Shown: in pieces, positions 1 to 7,050 of the stretch
Position numbering within the stretch: the first letter of the stretch is position 1
How the letters are laid out: each line of letters opens with the position of its first letter
Origin: Candidatus Gastranaerophilales bacterium
Lineage (GTDB): Bacteria; Cyanobacteriota; Vampirovibrionia; Gastranaerophilales; UBA9971
Assembly: GCA_028277195.1 (NCBI GenBank)
Contig: JANQGS010000242.1
Coordinates: 1-7,297 of the forward strand
DNA: 7,297 bases
Reading direction: 5' to 3'
Position numbers and translations under genes: made by a program
Notes under the pieces: generated by a model
Told to the model about the DNA's origin: nothing
Seen by the model: only the letters and a program-made list of their open reading frames with translations
The model's database searches: none

Positions 1-5
1 AATAT

Positions 6-1475
6 ATGAGAAAAAAAATTCTTTTAATAGAAGACAGCCCGATTCAGTTAAAAAGCATTGAACTAACACTCTTAAAGCTGGAGCATGAGGTTATAACCGC
101 AACTAACGCCATAGAGGGTATTGAGCTGGTTTACCAGGTAGTGCCCGATTTGATTATCTCGGATATTATAATGCCTGAAATAAACGGCTACCAGCTTTGC
201 AGGCTTTTGAAAAATGACGATTTAATCAGAAAAATCCCTATAATTTTATTAACCCAGTTAAATGAAAAGCTCGACAGCTTCTGGGCAATAAAAGCAGGGG
301 CGGATTGTTTTATAACGAAAAGTAACAACCAGGAAGAATTCCTGAACCAGGTAAAAGGCTTTCTCCTCGGCGCTGAATATATATCCGGGGAGGAAAGGGA
401 AAAAATAATAGAAGCAAAAAAATCCGAGAATAAAGACCTCCAGACAAGGATAAATAACCTGCTTGACCAGTCATTGATTGAGTCCACCATTATAAATGAA
501 TTCAGGAATTTATCCGAGTTTATTTATTCAACCAGGATTCTCTCAAAAGAACTGTTTTCACTGTGCTATTCCTTAATAGATTTTAACGTTGCATGCATTT
601 TCTTTAATGACAGGGACGACAAAAAGAAAAAATACCTCCAGCTGAGCATACAGAATGCCTCGATTGAGGAAAGTGTTTTAACCGAAATTAAGAGGGACTT
701 TTTCTCTGATATTTTCCCCGACACCTATAGAAAAGAGGAGTCAGGCTATGACATTGAAATTGTTGACGCGGTGATAAACCCCAATAACAGGTCAGAAAAT
801 TTTTCTGACTTCAAGTCAAGTTTAATTATCCCCATAAGCTACGCGAATAAGACAATAGGGGGCATTGCCCTTTATCACCTGAAGCCGGAGAGGTTTAACC
901 ATAATAAAATTTTTGAGATTATTATAAAAGAATTAAAAATTTTAATGAGAATAAAATGGCTTTACTCGGAAACAAAATACCTGGCGATAATTGACGGTTT
1001 AACAGGACTTTATAACAGGCGATTTTTCCAGCAAACCCTTGAAAGGGAATTTGCAAGGAGTAAAAGGCATAAAACAAACCTGACCCTTGCTTTGTTCGAT
1101 ATTGACCATTTTAAAAAAGTAAATGATACATATGGCCACCAGTTCGGCGATAAAGTGCTCGCTGAAATCTCAAAAATCATAAGGACAACCCTTAGAAAAA
1201 CCGATTATATAGCGAGATACGGGGGCGAGGAAATAGTTTTAATCCTCCCGGAAACAAACACCGCCCAGGCAAGCACGCCCATTGAGAGAATAAGGGAAAA
1301 AGTGCAGGAAAAGGACTTTATGAACGGGAATGAACCCGTTAAAATTACAATAAGCTGCGGCGTTGCGGAAGTGGAAAGTGATATAACAAACCAGGAAGAA
1401 CTCCTTGCCAGGGCTGATAAAGCATTGTATGAGTCCAAAAATTCAGGCAGGAATAGAATAACTGTTTACAAGTAG
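6..1475 (+). CDS. Response regulator diguanylate cyclase (REC - GAF-like - GGDEF)
   Basis: Predicted cytoplasmic enzyme that condenses two GTP to cyclic di-GMP under control of a phosphorylated receiver. The N-terminal receiver (about residues 3-120) has the acidic pair E9/D10, phospho-acceptor D53 in SDIIMP, T83 and K105. A charged, probably coiled-coil linker (about 122-165) leads to a divergent GAF-like region (about 165-320), called from its C-terminal pattern of IIPI, GGIALYH and a long helix; this call is weaker. The GGDEF domain (about 325-489) carries DGLTGLYNRR, FDIDHFKKVND and the active-site loop GGEEI at 406-410, so catalysis is expected although the fifth residue is Ile rather than the usual Phe. 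An inhibitory-site RxxD (R397-D400) sits five residues before the loop, implying product feedback. No membrane segment is seen. Only five bases precede the ATG, so its ribosome site is not visible, but MRKKILLIEDS is a typical receiver start. The tandem CheW gene follows after 7 bp. Confidence 0.93.
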   Translation: MRKKILLIEDSPIQLKSIELTLLKLEHEVITATNAIEGIELVYQVVPDLIISDIIMPEINGYQLCRLLKNDDLIRKIPIILLTQLNEKLDSFWAIKAGADCFITKSNNQEEFLNQVKGFLLGAEYISGEEREKIIEAKKSENKDLQTRINNLLDQSLIESTIINEFRNLSEFIYSTRILSKELFSLCYSLIDFNVACIFFNDRDDKKKKYLQLSIQNASIEESVLTEIKRDFFSDIFPDTYRKEESGYDIEIVDAVINPNNRSENFSDFKSSLIIPISYANKTIGGIALYHLKPERFNHNKIFEIIIKELKILMRIKWLYSETKYLAIIDGLTGLYNRRFFQQTLEREFARSKRHKTNLTLALFDIDHFKKVNDTYGHQFGDKVLAEISKIIRTTLRKTDYIARYGGEEIVLILPETNTAQASTPIERIREKVQEKDFMNGNEPVKITISCGVAEVESDITNQEELLARADKALYESKNSGRNRITVYK

Positions 1476-1477
1476 GA
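1474..1477 (+). promoter_or_regulatory. Ribosome binding site of the tandem CheW gene
   Basis: AGGA overlaps the TAG stop of the upstream diguanylate cyclase and lies 5 nt before ATG 1483 and 11 nt before ATG 1489. It favours the first ATG. A ribosome site embedded in the previous stop codon is typical of coupled translation. Confidence 0.6.
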
Positions 1478-1482
1478 ACTTT

Positions 1483-2550
1483 ATGACCATGAGCGGAAAT
1501 TTTATAACCTCTCCCCGGCTTATAGAGGAAAAAGATTCTGAATTATTCCTTATATTCAACCTCAGGGAAAAAACATACGCCATTCCCGCCGAAACAGTGA
1601 AGGAAATCGTACAGCTCCCCGCCCTTACGGTAATTGAGAGGTTTCCGGAATATATAATCGGGCTTTTAAACCTGAGAGGGCAAATAATCAGTGTTATTGA
1701 CCCCCTGAGACTGCTGGGGCTGGAAACCCAGGCATGTAACCCGGATTATCAGGTATTAATCATAGAATGCGGACAGAAAGCCCTGGGCATACTGGTGAGT
1801 GCAATAAAAGACGTTACAAGGCTGGATAAAAAATGCTTTAATCCCCTGCCTTACAGGTCACAGGAAGGCATAATTTCAGGAATTTACAAGCATAACGAAA
1901 ACCTCATTGCCCTTTTGGACATAGACCTGATAATGGAGACAGTGGAAAATATAGAGCTGAGCCCTTCGGATATATCGGCCCGGGTAAGCGTCCCTGAGAG
2001 TTATTGCCCTGCCGACCCGGCTTTAAGGACAAAACTCCTGAAAAGGGCCGAAAAATTGCAGAAAGAAGCAAGGGTTGTAACCGGGAGCCTGGACTACCAT
2101 GAAAATTACTTTATATCGTTTACCCTTGATAATGAAATATATGCTATAAACCTTAAGTATGTTAAGGAAATATCAAAGCTCAAGCTCGTAAACATGGTGT
2201 CTGTGCCGTGTGTGCCGGAATTTATATCAGGAATAATAAACCTGCGGGGTGAATTTATAACCATTGTGGACATAAAATACTTCCTGCAAATATCAAAGAC
2301 CCCTATTTCCGAAAAAACAAAAATAATTGTTGTGAAAATATCGGATATACAGGCAGGTATACTTGTTGACGATGTTTTTGACATAGAAAATATCCCGACT
2401 GAAAGGATGAACCTTAATATTCAGTCAAAATATGAAAAAAGCAAGTATACGCTTGCGGAGGTAATGCTCCCGGATGAAAAGATAATGAGCATTTTTGACA
2501 TGAAAAAGTTTATTGAGGATGAGCGGCTGTTTATTGAGGACTCAATTTAA
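1483..2550 (+). CDS. Tandem CheW-domain coupling protein
   Basis: A 355-residue protein of two CheW domains, the adaptor fold that links chemoreceptors to a CheA-type kinase. Domain 1 (about residues 19-155) and domain 2 (about 207-345) each begin with the FxIFxL/FISFTL strand and the 'YAI' motif, and each holds the signature NLRG (63-66 and 253-256). The linker contains a Lys/Arg/Glu/Ala-rich helix (LLKRAEKLQKEAR) of a kind seen near CheW domains. There is no receiver domain, so it is not CheV, and no histidine kinase motif, so it is not CheA. E. coli CheW is a single domain of about 167 residues, so this is a duplicated form that could bridge two partners. The start at 1483 is chosen because AGGA (1474-1477), overlapping the previous stop codon, lies 5 nt upstream; ATG 1489 is an alternative. 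The arrangement suggests translational coupling to the diguanylate cyclase. The last 20 bp overlap the convergent prfB. Confidence 0.92.
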   Translation: MTMSGNFITSPRLIEEKDSELFLIFNLREKTYAIPAETVKEIVQLPALTVIERFPEYIIGLLNLRGQIISVIDPLRLLGLETQACNPDYQVLIIECGQKALGILVSAIKDVTRLDKKCFNPLPYRSQEGIISGIYKHNENLIALLDIDLIMETVENIELSPSDISARVSVPESYCPADPALRTKLLKRAEKLQKEARVVTGSLDYHENYFISFTLDNEIYAINLKYVKEISKLKLVNMVSVPCVPEFISGIINLRGEFITIVDIKYFLQISKTPISEKTKIIVVKISDIQAGILVDDVFDIENIPTERMNLNIQSKYEKSKYTLAEVMLPDEKIMSIFDMKKFIEDERLFIEDSI

Positions 2551-3635
2551 CCAGGTACGCCTCGATAAAACCGTCAAGCTCGCCGTTCATTACAGCGTCA
2601 ATATTGCCGGTTTCATAATTAGTCCTGAGGTCTTTCACCATTTTATAAGGGTGGAAAACATAAGACCTTATCTGTGAACCAAAATTAACGTCCATGACCT
2701 CGCCTTTTAGCTCGGCCATTTTTTGTTCATGCTCAGCCTGTTTTATGGCAAGCAGTTTTGAGGCCAAAAGCTGCATGGCAAGTTCCCTGTTCTGGGATTG
2801 TGAGCGTTCCTGCTGGCATTTAACAACTATTCCGGTAGGTTTATGGAGTATCCTGACCGCTGTTTCAACCTTGTTAACGTTCTGGCCGCCCGCGCCTCCG
2901 GCCCGCATAGTGGTTACTTCCAAATCATCAGGGTTTATATCAAGTTTTGACTCAATATCGTCCATAACAGGGCTTACTTCCAGGGAGGCAAAACTGGTCT
3001 GGCGCTTGTTATTGGCGTTAAATGGAGAGAGCCTCACGAGCCTGTGCACTCCTTTTTCGGCCCTGGCGTAGCCATAGGCGTACTTCCCGGAAACCCTTAC
3101 GGTCGCGCTTTTTATGCCTGCTTCATCGCCTTCTGATGTATCGAGGATTTCGGTTTTCCATCCCCTGGACTCCGCCCACCTGAGGTACATCCTGAGCAGC
3201 ATTTCCGCCCAATCCTGGGCATCAGTGCCCCCCGCTCCCGCGTTAATGGTTAATATAGCGTCAGAGTCGTCATATTCACCGCCCAGTTTTCTCTGGAGTT
3301 CCCAACTGTTGAGTTCCTTTGTTAATTTCGATATATTGTCCTCTATTTCAGGATATAGCGACTCATCCCGCTCTTCCTCGGCGAGTTCAATTAATACATC
3401 CGCTTCCTCGGCTCTGGTTTTCCAGTTTTCATAACCTGAAAGTGCGGTTTTTAGCTCACTTAGCTCCCTTGACAATTTCTGCGCCTGCTGCTGGTCAGCC
3501 CAGACATCAGGCGACTGGAGCTTGTTTTCAAGTTCAGTTATTTTGTTTTTTGTGCGCTCAGGGTCAAAGACAACCTCTTACCTGCGTGAGGATATTGTTT
3601 ATCTGCTGCAATGCTTTTTTGTATTCTGCTGTCAT
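2531..3635 (-). CDS. prfB: Peptide chain release factor 2 (RF2), with programmed +1 frameshift
   Basis: RF2 recognises UGA and UAA in the ribosomal A site and triggers release of the finished protein. The gene is split between two frames. A 23-codon leader starts at ATG 3635 (MTAEYKKALQQI...) and reaches TGA at 3566-3564. A +1 shift at CTT TGA C enters the main frame at D24, giving 367 residues in all, against 365 for E. coli RF2. The stop-codon recognition tripeptide SPF is at 203-205 and the catalytic GGQ at 249-251, within RAGGAGGQNVN. Ala precedes GGQ at the site where E. coli K-12 RF2 has the unusual Thr246. GGQ is normally methylated by PrmC. The start is supported by AGGAG at 3645-3641, 5 nt upstream. 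Annotation from an internal start near 3475 would lose 53 residues. The gene follows the hydantoinase by 12 bp and overlaps the convergent CheW gene by 20 bp. Confidence 0.97.
3563..3578 (-). promoter_or_regulatory. prfB: prfB programmed +1 frameshift signal
   Basis: Read on the - strand the site is AGAGGTTGTCTTTGAC, closely matching the E. coli signal AGGGGGTATCTTTGAC. The Shine-Dalgarno-like AGAGGT (3578-3573) is separated from the CTT slip codon (3569-3567) by three bases, the same spacing as in E. coli, and is followed by the in-frame TGA (3566-3564) and a C. In known systems, low RF2 lets the ribosome pause at UGA and slip one base forward, so RF2 autoregulates its own synthesis. Frame arithmetic confirms the shift: the leader frame and the main frame differ by exactly +1. 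Confidence 0.95.
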
Positions 3636-3640
3636 TTTTT

Positions 3641-3645
3641 CTCCT
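3641..3645 (-). promoter_or_regulatory. prfB: Ribosome binding site of prfB
   Basis: AGGAG on the - strand, 5 nt before the leader ATG (3635-3633), and lying in the 12-bp gap after the hydantoinase stop. It decides the start of the short leader frame, which contains no start that would bypass the frameshift site. Confidence 0.8.
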
Positions 3646-3647
3646 TT

Positions 3648-5024
3648 TTATGAAAATGAGGATTTTTCCCTTTTAATATACAGGCCCCTTCCGGGTTTTG
3701 CCTTTAGCTCATCGTTTTCTATTATTATTTCGCCCCTGGACAATACTGTTATGGGCTTTCCCGTGACTACGCACTCTTCAAAGGGGGTATAGTCAACATT
3801 TTCGTGCAATTTTTTCTTCTTTATTTTCCAGATTAAATCAGGGTTCCATATTGCTATATCAGCGTCCTTGCCGGGTTTAATATCCCCTTTTTCCTTTAAT
3901 CCGAATAGTTTTGCCGGTTTTGTGCAATTAAGCTCAACAAACCTGCTTAAATCCATTCCCATTTTAACTACCATTTCATTATACATCAAAGGCATCCGGG
4001 TTTCTATGCCGGGGATACCGTTGGGTATGAGTGAAAAATTCTTGAGGCCTTTTTGTTTTTGCCTGAAGGTAAAAGGGCAGTGGTCTGTTGCTATAACGTC
4101 GATAAGCCCGTCAGTTAATGATTTTTTTATGTAATCGCAATGTTTTAGCTTTCTTAGCGGGGGAGACATAACGTATTTAGCCCCTTTAAAGCGTTTTTCA
4201 AAGTATTTGTTCTCGGATAGCAGCATATATTGCGGGCATGTTTCAGCAAACACCTTTTTTTTACTCTTTTTTGCCTGCTTTATTTCCTGAATGGCCTGCT
4301 TTGATGATAAGTGCACAAAATAAACAGGCGCACCGGCGATACCGGCGAGTGTTATAGCCCTTGCAACCGCTTCCCCTTCAAGCTCAGGCGGCCTTGAGTA
4401 TGCATGGTAAACAGGTTCTGTTTTTCCTTCCTTTAAATATTTTTTTGCCAGGTAATCGATTACTTCCCCGTTCTCAGCGTGTACGCACACTAAAATTTTA
4501 CGTTTTGCGGCTTCTTCCAGCAGGTTAAAAAATGCCGCATCATCGAGCATGAGGGTATTTTTATATGCGAGAAAGCATTTAATGCTTGTAATGCCCGTTT
4601 CCAGCAGGTAGTCCAATTCCTTTACCGCTTTATGCACCGGGGGGACAATAGCCGCATGAAACCCATAATCAATTACAGCCTTGCCTGAGGCTTTTTTATG
4701 CCATTTATTTACTGCCCTTTTAAGATTATCCCATTTTCCGGGTATCACATAATCAACAATAGAGGTTGTCCCGCCGAATGCTGCCGCTATTGTACCCGTT
4801 TCAAAATCATCTCCGGAAACTGTGCCCATAAACGGCATGTCCAGGTGTGTATGCACGTCCACGCCCCCGGGCATGACCAGCATATTAGCCGCGTCAATGA
4901 TTTCCGATGCTGGTTCGGTTATATTTTCTTCAACAGAGGCTATTTTCCCGTTTTTTACGAGAATATCAGCCTGTTTTGTTTCTTTTGAGCTGACTACAAA
5001 GCCGTTTTTAATTATCATTGCCAT
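3648..5024 (-). CDS. Dihydropyrimidinase / D-hydantoinase
   Basis: A cyclic-amide hydrolase of the amidohydrolase superfamily, expected to open 5,6-dihydropyrimidines or 5-substituted hydantoins to N-carbamoyl amino acids with a binuclear metal centre. The metal ligands are all visible: H58 and H60 in VDVHTHLD, the lysine to be carboxylated K149 in SIKCFLAYK, H182 in VHAEN, H238 in VHLSS and D314 in ATDHCPF. Y154, five residues after the lysine, matches the substrate-binding tyrosine of dihydropyrimidinases, and the N335-GIPGIETR segment is also family-typical. Its 458 residues fit the usual 455-475. The segment GTVSGDDFETGTIAAAFGG favours dihydropyrimidinase over allantoinase or dihydroorotase, but the true substrate cannot be fixed from sequence. 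ATG 5024 is preferred (AAGG 7 nt upstream) and overlaps the end of aroK by 17 bp; an alternative ATG lies at 5018. No dihydropyrimidine dehydrogenase, beta-ureidopropionase or carbamoylase gene is nearby. Confidence 0.87.
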   Translation of the reverse strand: MAMIIKNGFVVSSKETKQADILVKNGKIASVEENITEPASEIIDAANMLVMPGGVDVHTHLDMPFMGTVSGDDFETGTIAAAFGGTTSIVDYVIPGKWDNLKRAVNKWHKKASGKAVIDYGFHAAIVPPVHKAVKELDYLLETGITSIKCFLAYKNTLMLDDAAFFNLLEEAAKRKILVCVHAENGEVIDYLAKKYLKEGKTEPVYHAYSRPPELEGEAVARAITLAGIAGAPVYFVHLSSKQAIQEIKQAKKSKKKVFAETCPQYMLLSENKYFEKRFKGAKYVMSPPLRKLKHCDYIKKSLTDGLIDVIATDHCPFTFRQKQKGLKNFSLIPNGIPGIETRMPLMYNEMVVKMGMDLSRFVELNCTKPAKLFGLKEKGDIKPGKDADIAIWNPDLIWKIKKKKLHENVDYTPFEECVVTGKPITVLSRGEIIIENDELKAKPGRGLYIKREKSSFS

Positions 5025-5523
5025 GGTATAACCTTAAAATTTCCTCGCATCCCTGTTCAACAGATAAGTTTTCGGTATTAACCCTGAAATCAGCCCGTTC
5101 ATAGTAGGGAGTCCTGGCCGTGAGTATTCTTCTTAAAATTCCGACCGGGTTGTCTCCTTTTAACAAAGGCCGGGAGTCATCGTCTTTTACCCGTTCATAC
5201 AGGGTTTCAGGCGAGGCTTTGAGAAAAAACAAAATCCCTGATTTTTTCAGGTTTTCAATATTTTCATCCCGCAAAACAGCCCCGCCCCCGGTCGAAATAA
5301 CGCAGTCGTGCTTGTTGGAGGCTTCCTCTATTATTTCAGCCTCCAGGTCGCGGAAAACCATTTCCCCGTCTTCTTCAAATATTTTGCTTATGGGTTTTCC
5401 GGCTTTTTGTACGATAAGCTCGTCAGTATCAAGGAATTCCTTGCCGGTTTTTTGTGCTATATGTTTACCCAGGGTTGATTTTCCCGAACCCATAAGCCCT
5501 ATTAATACTATATTTTTATTCAT
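5008..5523 (-). CDS. aroK: Shikimate kinase
   Basis: Cytoplasmic enzyme that phosphorylates shikimate to shikimate 3-phosphate with ATP, the fifth step towards chorismate and the aromatic amino acids. The 171-residue length is normal for the family. Visible elements are the Walker A loop GLMGSGKST (9-17), the DTD motif (D32, D34) for Mg2+ and shikimate binding, R58 in the FRDLE segment, the shikimate-binding GGG (79-81), the lid arginine R118 in SRPLL, and R137 in the ARTPYYE segment. The ATG at 5523 is the only reasonable start, since an in-frame TGA lies five codons upstream. The Shine-Dalgarno is weak, with GAG about 11 nt before the ATG. The gene lies 54 bp after the amidohydrolase gene and overlaps the hydantoinase start by 17 bp, so it is probably cotranscribed with both. 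No other shikimate-pathway gene is in the window. aroK and aroL cannot be told apart here; aroK is the conventional name. Confidence 0.95.
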   Translation of the reverse strand: MNKNIVLIGLMGSGKSTLGKHIAQKTGKEFLDTDELIVQKAGKPISKIFEEDGEMVFRDLEAEIIEEASNKHDCVISTGGGAVLRDENIENLKKSGILFFLKASPETLYERVKDDDSRPLLKGDNPVGILRRILTARTPYYERADFRVNTENLSVEQGCEEILRLYHGNDN

Positions 5524-5577
5524 GTTAGTATTTTCTCATGAAAAAGTCCGGATTCAGGGCTGAGGAAAAATAATTCG

Positions 5578-7005
5578 TTAATTCAGTATAAAATACCCGC
5601 CCGCCTTCTCTTCCACCCAATCCGGCAAATTCTCCCCTTCCAGCATTCCCGGGTTATGTTTTCGGATAAAATCAGTGTATTCCCCGGGTATTTCTCCGTT
5701 TTTACCGAATAAAAACCTGATCGGGTTCGTGGTTACTATGCCTGTAAATAAATCGTCCTTTATGTTCTTTACAAACTGGTCAAAATAATCCTTCTCGCTC
5801 CAGGAATGAGTTATCATAGGCGTGTCGGTCCCGAAAAGTATTTTCCCGCATAAATCATTATCAAGTAATATTTCTTTTAGCTCAAAATAGTATTTTTCAA
5901 TGCCCACCTGGTCATGATGGTATTCTTTTTCCCCAAAAGACGTGGATTCCAGCCCCATATTGTGGTAGGAAATATCTGCGTAGGCGTTAGGATAGGTCTT
6001 CAAAAGGTTTATAATCTTTTTTCTCCAGACGGAAGCCTGTATCCTGACCGCATCATCTGAGGTTTTTATATAATTGCCGCCAAAATGCGCAAAATTAAGC
6101 CTGAGATTCGGGTGAGTTTCAAGCACGGCCTGCCAGTTGTTTATATTGGAGAATATATTAGCCTGGCCCTGGGTCATATCAATATCATAAGCCCCTGATG
6201 AGCCTGCATGTGTTGTTATGGGTATGTTGTTGGCCTCGCAATAACTGTATAAACTTTCCAGCCTTCCGTCCATCTTTTTAAGCAGGCGGTCATTATCATT
6301 TTCATCACCGGTGGCCATTTTCCTTAATTTATCCCTTTTTTCCCTGTCAAAATACTCGCTTTTAGTGTTTAAATATTCGTAATTGACCGGGTTCGGGAAA
6401 TACCCCATTGGCGGGTACATTTTTATGCCCAAAAACCCCATTTCCTCTATGGCCTTTTTGCAGAGCTCATAACTGTTTTTCCTTCTCGGGTCAAGCATAA
6501 TAAATGGAAACAGCCTGAAAGGAAAGCGTTTTACCTGTTCTGAAATAAATTCCGCCTGTTTTTCATAGCTTATCATTCCCTTAAAGCGTTTATCGCTGCT
6601 GTTTGCGCCCCACTCAAGGTCCATCATGAGCGGTGTGTAAATATCAAAGCGCTTGTCAGCAGGGTTTAGGCTGTTGCCTTTGTTTTTCACTGCCCGGGAG
6701 TTAAGGTATTCCCCGCAGTTATAGATAAAATTCTTTATAACCTCCCCGAAGCAGCCCTCGCAGTTGTAGTCAGGGTCAATAGAATTAACATAGCACTCAT
6801 TTACATTGTCTTTACACTTGATTTTTTCGCTGAAAGCCCCCAGGAATTCAGCTCCCCTTCGTTTTACAGCCCCGGCAAGTTTTCTCATAATAAAGCTGCC
6901 TACCAGCATCTCGGGCAGGGCGAGTTCCGAGGTCATTTTATTCGGGATAAACTCCAGGCATAGAAGGTGGCAGTGGGCGTTTATCCTGGGCGGGCGCTTG
7001 GGCAT
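5578..7005 (-). CDS. Amidohydrolase-superfamily TIM-barrel hydrolase with Cys-rich insertion
   Basis: Predicted cytoplasmic metal-dependent hydrolase or decarboxylase of the amidohydrolase_2 (ACMSD-like) group; its substrate is unknown. In order it shows the HxH metal motif (H11, H13 in NAHCH) almost at the N terminus, a long insertion of about 100 residues, GIKMYPP with K195, H266 in ITTHAGSSG, H307 in NFAHFGG, D394 in LFGTDTP, and a terminal NPIRFLFG segment typical of these barrels. At 475 residues it is longer than the usual 280-350; the extra length lies mainly in residues 20-140 and around 205-245. The first insertion holds C64, C71, C82, C85 and C97, with C12 and C16 near the metal motif, which could bind a metal or cluster. 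The start at 7005 has AGGAG (7018-7014) 8 nt upstream. No signal peptide or membrane segment is evident. It is the first gene of the - strand block, 54 bp before aroK, and shares only superfamily-level resemblance with the hydantoinase two genes on. Confidence 0.8.
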   Translation of the reverse strand: MPKRPPRINAHCHLLCLEFIPNKMTSELALPEMLVGSFIMRKLAGAVKRRGAEFLGAFSEKIKCKDNVNECYVNSIDPDYNCEGCFGEVIKNFIYNCGEYLNSRAVKNKGNSLNPADKRFDIYTPLMMDLEWGANSSDKRFKGMISYEKQAEFISEQVKRFPFRLFPFIMLDPRRKNSYELCKKAIEEMGFLGIKMYPPMGYFPNPVNYEYLNTKSEYFDREKRDKLRKMATGDENDNDRLLKKMDGRLESLYSYCEANNIPITTHAGSSGAYDIDMTQGQANIFSNINNWQAVLETHPNLRLNFAHFGGNYIKTSDDAVRIQASVWRKKIINLLKTYPNAYADISYHNMGLESTSFGEKEYHHDQVGIEKYYFELKEILLDNDLCGKILFGTDTPMITHSWSEKDYFDQFVKNIKDDLFTGIVTTNPIRFLFGKNGEIPGEYTDFIRKHNPGMLEGENLPDWVEEKAGGYFILN

Positions 7006-7013
7006 TTATACAT

Positions 7014-7018
7014 CTCCT
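7014..7018 (-). promoter_or_regulatory. Ribosome binding site of the amidohydrolase gene
   Basis: AGGAG on the - strand, 8 nt before ATG 7005. An ATG directly after this motif is out of frame with the hydrolase, so 7005 is the supported start even though the catalytic HxH lies only 11 residues in. Confidence 0.75.
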
Positions 7019-7050
7019 GTTTTTCAATAATGTTACACATGAATGAGTTT

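Noticed and set aside
1483..2550. CheV or CheA assignment for the tandem CheW protein
   Set aside because: No receiver domain (needed for CheV) and no Hpt or ATPase domain (needed for CheA). Two NLRG motifs instead mark two CheW domains.
3564..3566. In-frame TGA in prfB as a nonsense mutation or pseudogene
   Set aside because: The surrounding bases match the RF2 frameshift signal, with correct spacing, and the downstream frame is complete with SPF and GGQ.
3319..3792. Open frame of 157 codons on the + strand
   Set aside because: It lies antisense across the prfB start, the intergenic gap and the end of the hydantoinase gene. Both opposite genes are strongly supported, and the translation shows no domain.
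3648..5024. Allantoinase or dihydroorotase
   Set aside because: The GTVSGDDFETGT segment, the SIKCFLAYK lysine region with its tyrosine, and the NGIPGIETR segment fit dihydropyrimidinase/hydantoinase better. The substrate nevertheless remains unproven.
5120..5563. Open frame of 147 codons on the + strand opposite aroK
   Set aside because: It is antisense to aroK, whose Walker A, DTD and GGG motifs are all intact. The product is serine-rich with no recognisable fold.
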